A stretch of DNA of 64,000 nt from the NCBI RefSeq assembly GCF_031143425.1, contig NC_090447.1, forward strand, positions 131,459,106 to 131,523,105, given 5' to 3'. Position numbers and translations under genes: made by a program. Positions 36,614-46,684 of this stretch are shown here, piece after piece. Each line of letters starts with the position of its first letter. The stretch's first letter is position 1. Source of the DNA: Pleurodeles waltl. Its lineage: Eukaryota; Chordata; Amphibia; Caudata; Salamandridae. Below the pieces are notes generated by a model. The model had not been told where the DNA came from, searched no databases, and saw only the letters and a program-made list of their open reading frames with translations.

Positions 36614-37490
36614 CAGTGTTAAAGCAACAGCCAACCCGCCAACAGGCTGGCGGTCCAAAAAAAGGTATTCTGACCCTGGCCGGAACCGCCAACACAGGCC
36701 GCCGCTTTAACACTCTGACCGCCACGGCGGCACAAAAAAACAGCGCGGCGGTCACCGCCAACAGCCAGGCGGCAGACAATGTACCGCCCACCCTATCACA
36801 ACTCACCAATCCGCCACCTTTTCCGGGGCGGGAGCCCCGTCGATAAAAACATGGCGGAAACAGACATTTCCAATGGAAAACGCTCACCTCGACACACTCC
36901 ACGCGGAATCGGGACAGCATGGAACCGGAACTCCACATCCTCCCAGCCATTGCCTTCCTGCTCTTCTTCCAGGATCACGAACGTCGCCGCAGACGACAAC
37001 GGTGAGTACTGCACCTACGACACAGGGGAGGGGGGAGGAGGAAAGGTTACGGGCACACACATACGCCACACACCCACCCCCACCCTCACCCCCACCGAAA
37101 TACCTACACACCAATGCAGATTGAAAAGTCAGAGTGACACCCCCAAACCCCCAAAACAAAAATGCAAAGACAAAAGGCAATGATTGTAAAAATTTAACTA
37201 TATTATATCAATAATTAAGTATAGCGAACTTACCAATATATAAAGAATTAATACACATCTAGAACTATATATATACAAGTAGCAAAAGTCCGGCACAGTT
37301 TTGCAAAGTCCAAATGTCCGTGGGCCAATGTGCAGCAACACATGGGCAAAGCCCACACACGAGATCGAGTCCATTGGAGAGAACACTGCTGGGGCATCAC
37401 AAAAATAAAATACTGGCACCTCAGGGGGAAGGGAAGGGGGGGCACCTCAGCCACATGAGTCCACGACGCCAGATCCACGAAGGGCCTCCA
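36614..37490. promoter_or_regulatory. Harbinger left subterminal region
   Basis: The first ~180 bases carry many short ggcgg/ccgcc and gcggt/accgc motifs in both orientations, plus a second partial end-like copy (attctgaccctggc at about 36668). Subterminal repeats of this kind are where Harbinger Myb-like proteins and transposases are expected to bind. The rest (36850-37490) is unassigned non-coding sequence. Confidence 0.6.
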
Positions 37491-37680
37491 TGCCCACTGT
37501 GCCATCCTGGGGAGTGCAAAGCCACAGTCTCTCAAGTCTCTACAGTGGGTGGATTGCCCACTGTGCCATCCTGGGGGGTGCAAAGCCACAGTCTCTCAAG
37601 TCTCTACAGTGGGTGGATTGCCCACTGTGCCATCCTGGGGGGTGCAAAGCCACAGTCCATCAGGTGGATTACAGAGTCCA
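37491..37680. repeat. 64-bp tandem repeat, ~2.8 units
   Basis: Units start at tgcccactgtgccatcctgg at 37491, 37555 and 37619. The third unit is incomplete. Near-identical. Confidence 0.92.
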
Positions 37681-37758
37681 CTGGTCATGGAGGAGGCATG
37701 GTGGGCAGAGTGCCTCGTGAAGCCCTGCCCGACACAGAACCGGGCCTGCCAATGGGCC

Positions 37759-38036
37759 AGCGGTGCTTGACAGGAGGGCCCAGCGGAGCGGTGCTTGACA
37801 GGAGGGCCCAGCGGAGCGGTGCTTGAAATGAGGGCCCAGCGGAGCGGTGCTTGACAGGAGGGCCCAGCGGAGCGGTGCTTGACAGGAGGGCCCAGCGGAG
37901 CGCTGCTTGAGATGAGGGCCCAGCGGAGCGGTGCTTGACAGAAGGGCCCAGCGGAGCAGTGCTTGACAGGAGGGCCCAGCGGAGCGGTGCTTGACAGGAG
38001 GGCCCAGCGGAGCGGTGCTTGACAGGAGGGCCCAGC
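37759..38036. repeat. 28-bp GC-rich tandem repeat, ~10 units
   Basis: Unit is of the form gcggtgcttgacaggagggc + ccagcgga, with a variant tgaaatga or tgagatga in some units. It shares gggccc and agcggtgctt with the adjoining 30-bp array, so one array probably evolved from the other. Confidence 0.95.
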
Positions 38037-38736
38037 GGTGCCTGTCTTGGCGGGGCCCTGTTCAGCGGTGCTTCTCACGGCGGGGCCCTGTTCAGCGGTG
38101 CTCCTCACGGCGGGGCCCTGTTCAGCGGTGCCTGTCTTGGCGGGGCCCTATTCAGCGGTGCTTCTCACGGCGGGGCCCTGTTCAGCGGTGCCCTTCACGG
38201 CGGGGCCCTGTTCAGCGGTGCTTCTCACGGCGGGGCCCTGTTCAGCGGTGCTTCTCACGGCGGGGCCCTGTTCAGCGGTGCCCTTCACGGCGGGGCCCTG
38301 TTCAGCGGTGCCTGTCTTGGCGGGGCCCTGTTCAGCGGTGCATCTCACGGTGGGGCCCTGTTCAGCGGTGCCTGTCTTGGCGGGGCCCTGTTCAGCGGTG
38401 CTCCTCATGGCGGGGCCCTGTTCAGCGGTGCTCCTCACGGCGGGGCCCTGTTCAGCAGTGCTCCTCACGGCGGGGCCCTGTTCAGCGGTGCTTCTCACGG
38501 CGGGGCCCTGTTCAGCGGTGCTCCTCACGGCGGGCCCTGTTCAGCGGTGCTTCTCACGGTGGGGCCCTGTTCAGCGGTGCCTGTCTTGGCGGGGCCCTGT
38601 TCAGCGGTGCTTCTCACGGCGGGGCCCTGTTCAGCGGTGCTCCTCACGGCGGGGCCCTGTTCAGCGGTGCTCCTCACGGCGGGGCCCTGTTCAGCGGTGC
38701 CTGTCTTGGCGGGGCCCTGTTCAGCGGTGCCTGTCT
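38037..38736. repeat. 30-bp GC-rich tandem repeat, ~23 units
   Basis: Unit ends ggggccctgttcagcggtg. The variable part has four versions (cttctcacggc, ctcctcacggc, cccttcacggc, cctgtcttggc) in mixed order. One unit near 38530 has lost a single G. Because 30 is divisible by 3 and the unit lacks stops, several frames stay open (up to 415 codons). I read these as artefacts. Confidence 0.95.
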
Positions 38737-38775
38737 TGTGTTTCGAGTGAACCACACCTGGCCAATACTTCCTGC

Positions 38776-41320
38776 TCAGTCAGCATCGGACCTTTCCGTT
38801 GCGGGGCCCTCCTGTGATGGAGTCCTGGGGCCCTGGGTCTCCTCCGATACCCCCGGAATGGGGCTGGTGGGGCCCTCATGGCCAGGTCGGCTGCTCCCTG
38901 CCTTCTGCGCTTTGCTGCCCTTGCCCTCCTTGGCAGACTCTCCATGGCCCTTGGCTCCCTTACCCGATGTGGCAGGTGACGGTGCAAGGCTACCCTCCTT
39001 GGGGGCAGGCGTATCAGGCCTGTCGCGCCTGCCCTTCAGTTTTTTGCTCCTCTTCCCAGGGGGGGGGCTGGCTGTGCCTTTGCTGCTGGCCGATGTCCCT
39101 GCACAAGGAAAGGGCGGACTCCAAAAACCAGCCACGACGTTCTTGGGAGTTGCTGGGCTGGTGGTGGCTGAGGTGTTCTTGGAACTCTTACGAGATGGAG
39201 GGGGTGGGTCAGGTGAGGAAAAGAGGTCCAGTTTATAGAGGATTAGTTTTTTAGGAGCCATGGGAAGGGTAGCTGGAGTGGGTATGGGAGTGGAGGAAGA
39301 GGATGTGGTTGTAGGAGAGTCAAGTCTGGTGTCTTTGGGTGCAGGTGCTTGGGCTGGAGGCTGACGTGAGGTGGATGGCTGTTGGTTGGGTGCCTGCCTG
39401 CGTTTGTGTGGTTTAGAAGCGGGGGTGACAGACACACTGGGAGAGGACACAGGGGACGTGTACATGGCAGTGGGGGTGGTGACTGCACGTGTGCGGACTG
39501 GTGTGGAGGGTGTGCTGGTGATGGGTGTACTGGCTGATGGTGGTGTGCATGCAGGTGTGAGTGGAGACGTCACAGGGAGGGAAGAGGGAGACGAGGAGGT
39601 GGGGGACACAGAGGAGGTAGTGGCTGTTGGCATGTCTGCATCTGTATGTTGCTTGTGTGAATGCTTGTGTGTTCTGTGGTGCTTATGTCTGGATGAGCTT
39701 CCCTTGGGTGTTGAGGTGTGTGCAGGCTGGTCTGTAGGTGTGGATGGGATAGGCAGAGGAACAGGGGAGTGGGACTGGGTGGAGGGAGTTAGAAGAGGGA
39801 GGCTGGAGACAGGGACAATCGCTGCCGTCAGTGCTGAGGCCAGAGCGTTGAACGATCGCTGATGGGCAGCCTGACCCGAATGAAGGCCCTCCAGGTATGC
39901 ATTGCTTTGATGCACCTCCCTCTCCACACCCTGGATGGCATTCAAAAGGGTAGACTGCCCAACAATGATGGTCCTCAGGAGGTCAATGACCTCCTCACTG
40001 AGGGCAGCAGGGGTGACTGGGGCAGGGCCTGAGGTGCCTGGGGCGAAGGAGATGGCCGCCTTCCTGGCCGTGCGGGCACGGGCCGAAGGCCGAGGGGCTG
40101 CTGGGAGGGCGGAGCTGGTGCGCTGGGTGGCGGCTGTACCTGTAGTATCGGTGGGCACGGATGTTGCCGCCACCGCAAGGGAGCTCCCATCCGAGGACGT
40201 GTCGGTGTCACTGACGTCTGCACGGGTCCCCGTGGTGGAGCCCCCCTCGCCCTCCGTCTCACTGGTCATGTCGGAGTCCGTTGCATGGCCCTCCGGGGCC
40301 ATGTGAGATGCAGCTCCCTCTTGCGCCGATGCCACTTCTCCTCCGCCTGATGATGCTAATGCACACATTCACCGAAAAACAAAGAAAATGGGGGGGGGGG
40401 ATGGAGAAATAAAGACAAGTTGAGTGCATGCATTGGGGACACTGTTGGCGGAGAGGACAGACACAGAAGCCCCCTGCACTACGCTGCACACTTGGGGTAC
40501 ACTACTCATTCCCTGGGACATGCCCTACAAGCCTATGGGGGACAACTGCCCACACAGAATACACAGGTCCATGAATAGCGTTACTAGGCACCCTACAGAG
40601 GTGGGGGGCGGGGGCACAGGACCATACCTCACGGAGGGGCCTAGCCTACAGAAATCGCCCTGGCCTAGGGATACCCACAGCCCTCCTCCCCCACCCAGGC
40701 ACCTCCACTGCGCGCAAATTTAGCTGAATGTGCTGGAACTCACCCCCTTGTGTCTGCTGTGATGTCCTCAAGCGCCCATCTAAATCGGTGTAGGCCACCG
40801 CCAGGATCCGGGACATCAGGGGGGTCAAGGTACGACTGGCACCCCTCCTAGGTTGGGAGGCCATCCCCAGCAGAGCCTCGGCGGTCCTCCTGCTCCCGCG
40901 GCGGATGTCCTCCCACCTCTTGCGGCAGTGGGTGCCCCATCTGTTGTGGACCCCCAGGGCCCGGACGTCCTTGGCGATGGCATGCCAAATATCGATCTTT
41001 TGATGGGCGTGACATGTACAGTGGGGGAAAAGAAACATCATCACTTTTCTGCATGCTCGATGTGAGTGGCCCCCCCTCCCCAAACTTGCCAGGTGGCACA
41101 TGCTCTCATCTGTCGTGGCATGCATTCGTAATTCTCTCCCCTCCATCGTACATCCACCCACTCATCACAGGCATTGCCCACTATGCATTGGCCCCCGTGT
41201 ACTCACCTGTTGGTCTGGAGGACCGTAGAGTAGCGCATACTGGGGGAGGACCACGTCCACGAGCTTCTCCAACTCTTCGGAACTGAAGGCAGGGGCCCTT
41301 TCCCCAGTCGCAGCAGCCAT
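38776..41320 (-). CDS. Harbinger Myb/SANT-like protein 1 (NAIF1-like), three exons
   Basis: Exon 1 is 41320-41207 (starts MAAATGERAPAFSSEELEKL), with donor CAG|GTGAGT. Exon 2 is about 40996-40744 and holds the rest of the Myb/SANT-like domain (IDIWHAIAKDVRALG, THCRKRWEDIRRGSR), with donor GGG|GTGAGT. Exon 3 is 40355-38776 after acceptor ATTAG. The three pieces join in frame for about 648 residues. Residues ~125-290 are Ala/Ser/Thr-rich and include a helical block (EEVIDLLRTIIVGQSTLLNA) that may oligomerise. The long tail is Pro/Ser/Thr- and Lys-rich. By family analogy it binds transposon DNA and partners the transposase. The exon 2 acceptor is uncertain: the only in-frame AG (40998-40997) lies ~35 bases after the pyrimidine tract. 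Confidence 0.78.
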
Positions 41321-41733
41321 TGTCACTTCCAGACAGCGGTCACAGCAGCACTTGCAGTATAGGTCCTCTCCTGTGGATGGTCAGGTCTCGTGTGATTAAG
41401 CAAAGAGAAAATGGTGGTCACGCCCGCGGCGGTGCGTACCGCGACCGCCGGCGCACATCATCATTGGCTCCTGAAACCCATAGGGTTCAATGTTAACCAA
41501 TGCTGCTTTGAGCCGCGGTCTTCGACCGCCTACCGCCACGGCGTGCCATGCCAGCGCAATGACCTCACTTCACATTGTCACACTTCACAGGTCAGGCAGC
41601 CGCCATTTCAAGGGCCCACATGGCTTAATTCCTACTGCGTCACACATGGCTAGGCCTTGCATCGCCACTCATACAAGCTATTCAATCCAGAGAGATTCGT
41701 GTACTGTGCAGGCTGTGGGAACTTACCTGTGGG
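41321..41733. promoter_or_regulatory. divergent promoter region between Myb1 and transposase
   Basis: About 410 bp separate the two divergent start codons. The centre (41411-41545) is rich in gcggt/accgc (cgcggcggtgcgtaccgcga, ccgcggtcttcgaccgccta), the motif that crowds both element ends. A perfect minus-strand splice donor (cacag|gtaagt, about 41733-41723) suggests an untranslated first exon for Myb1 overlapping the start of the transposase gene. Confidence 0.6.
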
Positions 41734-42804
41734 TTGATTGACTCTGTGCTCCATGTTGTCCTTCCTAGGCACCGTCCGCTGGGACTTGCGAGGAGACGGA
41801 GGAATGTTCCCATGTACAGACCGCTGGTGGACCTGTCGACAATGGAAGAACGACATGTCATACTCACCTACAGACTCAACACTGCCACTATAGAGGAACT
41901 GTGTGCCCAGCTGGAGCCAGACCTGATGTCACCCATCCGCCAACCCACAGGGATTCCGCCTCTAGTGCAGGTGCTGTCAGTACTCCATTTTTTGGCTAGT
42001 GGATCATTTCAAACTACAGTGGCCATTTCATCTGGGATGTCTCAGCCTATGTTTTCAAGGGTGTTGTCCAGAGTGTTGTCTGCCCTGATGAAATACATGC
42101 GGAGCTACATCATTTTCCCTGAGGTGGGTGACTTGCCTACAGTGAAGGGTGATTTCTATGTCCTTGGACACATTCCCAATATCATTGGTGCCATTGATGG
42201 TACCCATGTGGCTTTGGTCCCCCCAAAAGACAATGAACAGGTGTACAGGAACCGGAAAAGTTATCATTCCATGAATGTCCAGGTGGTCTGTTTGGCTGAC
42301 CAGTACATCTCCCATGTAAATGCCAAGTTCCCAGGGTCAGTGCATGACGCGTACGTCATGCGAAATAGCAGCATCCCTTATGTGATGGAACAGCTACAGA
42401 GACAGCGTGTGTGGCTAATTGGTGACTCTGGTTACCCCAACCTGCCTTGGCTATTGACCCCAGTGAGGAATCCCAGGACAAGGGCAGAGGAACGGTACAA
42501 TGAGGCCCATGGGCATACTAGGAGGATTATAGAAAGAACCTTCGGCCTCCTGAAGGCCAGGTTTAGGTGCCTGCATTCGACAGGTGGATCCCTAATGTAC
42601 TCACCAAAGAAGGTGTGTCATATCATCGTGGCCTGCTGCATGCTTCACAACTTGGCTTTGCGACGCCAGGTGCCTTTCCTGCAGGAGGATGGTCCAGATG
42701 GTGGTATTGTGGCCGCTGTGGAGCCTGCGGAGAGTGAAGAGGAGGAAGACGAAGAGGACGACACAGACAACAGGGACAGAGTGATACTGCAGTATTTCCA
42801 GTAA
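41734..42804 (+). CDS. PIF/Harbinger DDE transposase (HARBI1-like)
   Basis: An intact 356-residue frame. Residues ~15-125 match the helical N-terminal region of HARBI1-like proteins (RRRRNVPMYRPLVDLS, LHFLASGSFQTTVAISSGMS). The DDE nuclease core follows: D155 in IGAIDGTHVAL, the PGSVHDAYV block at ~200-207, D231 in GDSGYP, and E267 in RRIIERTFGLLKARF. The catalytic triad is complete. The C-terminus is acidic (ESEEEEDEEDD). It cuts and pastes DNA at TWA sites, recognising the 24-bp ends. The start at 41734 is the first in-frame Met; a splice acceptor (tccttcctag, 41769) could give a different N-terminus. It diverges from Myb1 and converges on Myb2. Confidence 0.95.
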   Translation: MIDSVLHVVLPRHRPLGLARRRRNVPMYRPLVDLSTMEERHVILTYRLNTATIEELCAQLEPDLMSPIRQPTGIPPLVQVLSVLHFLASGSFQTTVAISSGMSQPMFSRVLSRVLSALMKYMRSYIIFPEVGDLPTVKGDFYVLGHIPNIIGAIDGTHVALVPPKDNEQVYRNRKSYHSMNVQVVCLADQYISHVNAKFPGSVHDAYVMRNSSIPYVMEQLQRQRVWLIGDSGYPNLPWLLTPVRNPRTRAEERYNEAHGHTRRIIERTFGLLKARFRCLHSTGGSLMYSPKKVCHIIVACCMLHNLALRRQVPFLQEDGPDGGIVAAVEPAESEEEEDEEDDTDNRDRVILQYFQ

Positions 42805-42811
42805 TACACAG

Positions 42812-42925
42812 GTAAGAATCTACTCCTGCATTTTATTATATCTGTAACAGTACTGGCTCTCTACTGTCTGACCTTTCACCCCAATGTATGGTAACTTAGT
42901 TGTGAATTTGCCTTCCTATTTCAGT
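42812..42925 (+). other. probable 3' UTR intron of the transposase gene
   Basis: Eight bases after the stop lies ACACAG|GTAAGAAT, a strong donor. About 110 bases on is cttcctatttcag, a strong acceptor. The intron would be short and non-coding. Confidence 0.55.
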
Positions 42926-43055
42926 GATGTGGTCCCCACGGAGTGCCCGCTGGTTTATTTCCCCATGGACCACCGCTGTGTGACACTGGTATGTTGTCAT
43001 CACAATCTATTTGGACATTTTTGGTTGGTTATATCGAATACATTTGGTTTAAAAA

Positions 43056-43061
43056 AATAAA
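43056..43061 (+). terminator. poly(A) signal for the transposase gene
   Basis: AATAAA about 250 bases after the transposase stop, facing the opposite-strand signal 37 bases away. Confidence 0.7.
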
Positions 43062-43097
43062 TAGCAGACTCCAGATGGTTTTTGTGCAATAATTGTG

Positions 43098-43103
43098 TTT
43101 ATT
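43098..43103 (-). terminator. poly(A) signal for Myb2
   Basis: AATAAA on the minus strand (tttatt as printed), about 235 bases after the Myb2 stop. The two genes end tail to tail. Confidence 0.7.
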
Positions 43104-43337
43104 GAAGTGCAAAAATTGGGGTATAGTTAAAAAAGGGTGATGGGTGATGGTGGAGGCATGTCCATGGCAGAGTCCAGACTCACGTTTGCACAGGTGCATT
43201 GTCCATATGCCTGTGGAAGGTGGAGCAGGGGCAGTTCAAGGTTGGACAGGGTGAACAAGTGGGACAGTGGGATGACATCCGGGGGGATCCGTGCATGGCG
43301 GGGGTCTTGACATCCTACTCTGTCTTCTTCCTCGATC

Positions 43338-44326
43338 TCAGGCCTTTCTTGCGGGGTGGTTCATGTTCTGCAGGGGGTGGGGTCCGGGTGGGCCAGAGGC
43401 ATGGGCCCGCTGGGTGGGTGCTGTGCTGGGGTTTCCAGAGGGGGGTAGGTCTGCTGGGGCCTGTGGCTGCCTGAGGGGAACCAACTGTCTAGAGGTCCCC
43501 GATGGTCTGGGCTGGTCATCAGGTTCTAGGTCGACAGAGCTGCTGTCATCACTGGGGGCCTGTTCTGGGGGTGGGATGGACATTTCTGGACCCTCCGGGC
43601 CGGTGTCTTGGCGTTCGGGCCCTGCAGGGGTAAAAGAGTATGGTTATTGCTTCTGTGTGTGCCATGGCGTGCAAATTGTGGGTGCCCTTGTCCCCCAGTG
43701 CTGGCATTCCCTTGTGGGAGGAGTTGTGAGGGTGGTTTGGGGGGGGATGGGTATGTGCAGTGGTCATGCTTAGGTGTTGGGTGTCCATGGTTTGTGTTGG
43801 CATTCAGGGGTTGGTGTTGGTTTGGGTGGGTTGTGCTGGTGAGACATTAGCAGGGAGGATATGTGCTGGGGGGTTGGGGGTGAGGGTGGGGGTGTGGGTT
43901 GGCATGCTGGTGGTTGGGGGGGGTGAAGTAGTTGAGATTAGACTTACCAGAGTCCATTCCTCCGCCTACTCCAGCGAGGCCCTCAGGATGCAGGATGTTC
44001 AAGACCTCTTGCTCCCATGCTGTGAATTCGGGTGGAGTGGGTGGGGGTCCGCCGCCAGTCTTCTGCACAGCGATGTTGTGTCTTGACACCATCGCCCGCA
44101 CCTTCCCCCGTAGGTCGTTCCAGCGATTTCGGATGTCTTCCCGATTTCTGGGATGCTGTCCCACAGCGTTGACCCTGTCGACGATCCTTTGCCATAGCTC
44201 CGCCTTCCTGGCTATTGTGGGGTGCTGCACCTGTGTGCCGAAGAGCTGGGGCTCTACCCTAATTATTTCCTCCACCATGACCCTGAGTTCTTGGTCCGAG
44301 AGCTTGGGGTGTCTTTGGGGTGCCAT
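43338..44326 (-). CDS. Harbinger Myb/SANT-like protein 2, two exons
   Basis: Exon 1 is 44326-43948 (starts MAPQRHPKLSDQELRVMVEE), ending at donor CTG|GTAAGT. The intron runs to a pyrimidine-rich acceptor, acccctgcag. Exon 2 is 43621-43338. The exons join in frame (663 nt, 220 residues plus stop). The N-terminal ~90 residues form a Myb/SANT-like trihelix: acidic first helix (LRVMVEEIIRVEPQLFG), then RKAELWQRIVDRVNA, then NREDIRNRWNDLRGKVR with the spaced tryptophans typical of the fold. The tail is Pro/Ser-rich. It is not a copy of Myb1. A Met 41 codons upstream (44449) opens only a His/Thr-rich stretch, so I prefer 44326. Expected to bind element DNA. Confidence 0.82.
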
Positions 44327-44901
44327 GGGGTGGTGTGGATGAGGTGTGGGGTGGTGTTTGTGGTGATGAGTGTAGTGGTGTGTGGTTTTTTGTGCGTAGA
44401 TGTAGTGTGGGGGATGATGTTGGGTTCCTGTGTGTGTTGTGGTTTGCATTCCCTGTGCTCTCTCTCTGTGTATTGCGCCTTGTCTCTGAATTTCGATTTG
44501 TGGGGGTTTGTGGGTGATGTGGGTGTGTGTTTTATATCGTATTGATTGTGTGGGAGTGGTGTTTGTATGTGTATCAGGTGTGTGTATTTTGAATTATCCA
44601 ATGTGGCTGTGTTTTGTAAAGGTGAGTGTATTTTGACCGCGGCGGTGTATACTGCCAATGGGATACCGCGGTTGAAAGACCGCCGCGTGGATTGGTGGGT
44701 CGTAATGGCATGGGCGTATTTCTGTTGGCGTGACGGTGGAGGTTTGGTCATCTCCAGTTTATCGCTGACCGCTGATGCGGTGGCCTTCAGTGGAGGTCGG
44801 GTTTTTGGCGGTTTGGCAGTTGTGGGTCAGAAGGACCCTGGCGGGTTACGGCGGCCGCGGCGGTGTTATGGCGGTCTTCTGACGGGCGGTAACTGCCTTT
44901 T
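44327..44901. promoter_or_regulatory. Harbinger right subterminal region and Myb2 promoter
   Basis: The final ~270 bases (44636-44901) repeat gcggt/accgc and ggcgg motifs (gaccgcggcggtgtat, accgcggttgaaagaccgcc, ggcggccgcggcggtg), mirroring the left end. 44327-44630 is TG-rich and contains the 5' side of Myb2. Confidence 0.6.
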
Positions 44902-44925
44902 ACCGCCAGGGTCAGAATGACCCCC
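44902..44925. repeat. Harbinger right terminal inverted repeat
   Basis: Perfect inverse of 36590-36613. Followed by TAA (44926-44928). Confidence 0.95.
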
Positions 44926-45196
44926 TAAGTGTCTTGGGGTTTCAGTTTTGAGGTTATTTGCATGACCTCTATAAATAAGACAGTTGTTGTTCAACTGTAG
45001 GGGCGCACACATAGGGATATTTTTGGCATGTTAGTTATTCCACATAGAGTTTTGTGATAAACTCATGCGCCCAGTACTGTATTACTATAAATAAGATCTT
45101 ATTTTATTTTTGTGTATTCTCCATTTTTCACATGTCATAACACATATAATGGGAAAATTATAAGTTAAGAGGTGTAAGCACAATTTAGGTCTCACT

Positions 45197-45962
45197 ATGT
45201 CAAGAGCAAAAATGTCAGAGCCTCCTCATGTCTTGACTGATAAAGGTGATCCTGTATTACCATGGAAAAGGTGGAAACAAATATTTGATTCATACTTACT
45301 AGCTATTGGAGGTGAAATGTTTTCAGCTATTTACAAACAAGCTGCATTATTACATATTCTAGGGATTGAAGACAGGAATGTGTACAAAAGTCTTGATGAG
45401 ATTGACATTGGGAATGGTGAAGGGGAACCCAGAAATGAATATGATGTGTCGGTTATGAAGTTGGAGAAACAGTTTGGGTCCAAAATTAATGTGGTGTTGG
45501 AAAGGCACAAATTCCTTACAAGAATGCATGGGAAAGAAGAGAAAATTGGAACGTGTGTTGCAAGACTGTAAACCTTGGCACACACATGTGAATTTGATCA
45601 TCTTACATATTCCTTGTTTAGGGGCCAAATAGTAAGGTGCATAAAGTATGTTAAAGTGCAATAACAATTATTAGCAAAAACCTGAATTTAAGTGACGCCA
45701 TAGCGATAGTGGAAGGAATGTTAAAAACAGTACTATGTGGGTACGTGAAATGCGTGATGATAAAGCAAAAGACAATTCAGGTCTCAATGGAAATTAGGTT
45801 AAGGTATCAAGTAAAAATGCTACTAAAGATGAAAACATATACTCAGGAGTTAAGAATAGAGAGGAAGAAAAAATGTACCTGAAAAAATGGTCATTGCAGA
45901 ACAGGAAATCTGCATTTTTAAAGAATGATGGCATGAAATGTTTCAGGTGTGGGAGTGAAGGA
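45197..45962 (+). pseudogene. gypsy gag, interrupted in its zinc knuckle
   Basis: An intact 124-codon stretch (45197-45571) has the gag features KRWKQIFDSYLLAIG and YDVSVMKLEKQFGS. It then frameshifts into a decayed part and ends in the zinc-knuckle start KCFRCGSEG. There a 3.1 kb element has inserted; the next gag codons appear at 49030. Gag would package the element RNA. The gene is also broken by a ~550-bp tandem duplication. Confidence 0.78.
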
Positions 45963-46684
45963 TAAAGGAAGCTGGCTCTGTATATACTATTTCAAAATGA
46001 GATATGGTGTGCACAGAGTCAAGGGGTTCCCCAGACTAAAGTAGATAATACTAATGCTCTCTTTTGTGGTAGTGTGGTCGAGCAGTTAGGCTTATCAGAG
46101 GGTAGTGCAAAGCATTTGTTGTACACACACAGGCAAGAAATGTGAATTTTATCATGTTACAGATTCCTTGGTTAGGGACCAAATAGTAAGGTGCATAAAG
46201 GATGTTAAAGTACAAAAACAACTATTAGCAAAAACCTGAATTTAATGATGCCATAGCGATAGTGGAAGGAATGCTGAAATGTGTGATGATAAAGCAAAAT
46301 ACAATTCAGGTCTCAATGGAACAGTAAATGAGATTAAGGTATCAAGTAAAACTGCTAGTAAAGATGAAAACAGATACTCAAGAGTTAAGAATAGAGAGGA
46401 AGAAAAAAATGTACATGAAAAAATTGCCATTGCAGAGCAGGAAATCTGCATTTTTAAAGAATGATGGCATGAAATTTTTCAGGTGTGGGAGTGAAGAATA
46501 AAGGAAGCTGGCTCTATATATACTATATCAAAATGAGATATGATGTGCACAGAGTCCAGGGGTTCACCAGAGGCTTAACAGAGACTAAAGTTGATAATAC
46601 TAATGCTCTCTTTTGTGGAAGTGTGGTCGAGCAGTTAGGCTGATCAGAGGGTAGTGCAAAGAATTTGTTGTACACACACAGTCA
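45582..46684 (+). repeat. ~550-bp tandem duplication spanning an insertion junction
   Basis: Unit 1 (about 45582-46133) and unit 2 (about 46134-46684) both contain gag sequence, the junction agtgaaga(g)ataaaggaagctgg and the first ~170 bases of the family B element. Matching landmarks are offset by 549-554 bases (ccaaatagtaaggtgcataa; gagcagttaggct). The duplication therefore happened after family B inserted. Confidence 0.88.

Larger units (their letters stand above)
36590..44925. mobile_element. autonomous-looking PIF/Harbinger transposon with three genes
   Basis: Terminal inverted repeats of 24 bp (36590-36613 and 44902-44925) are flanked by TAA on both sides (36587-36589, 44926-44928), the TWA target typical of PIF/Harbinger. 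The 8336-bp element encodes a DDE transposase (+) and two Myb/SANT genes (-). Termini and reading frames are far better preserved than the surrounding gypsy genes, implying a younger insertion. Known elements of the superfamily usually encode the transposase and one Myb-like protein. Two are present here. Confidence 0.93.

Noticed and set aside
38037..38736. CRISPR-like regular 30-bp repeats
   Set aside because: The units are contiguous with no spacers, and the sequence is clearly eukaryotic.
37991..39238. Long open frames (up to 415 codons) across the GC-rich arrays, on both strands
   Set aside because: The 30-bp unit is divisible by three and lacks stops, so frames stay open automatically. 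They have no domain and conflict with the Myb1 gene.
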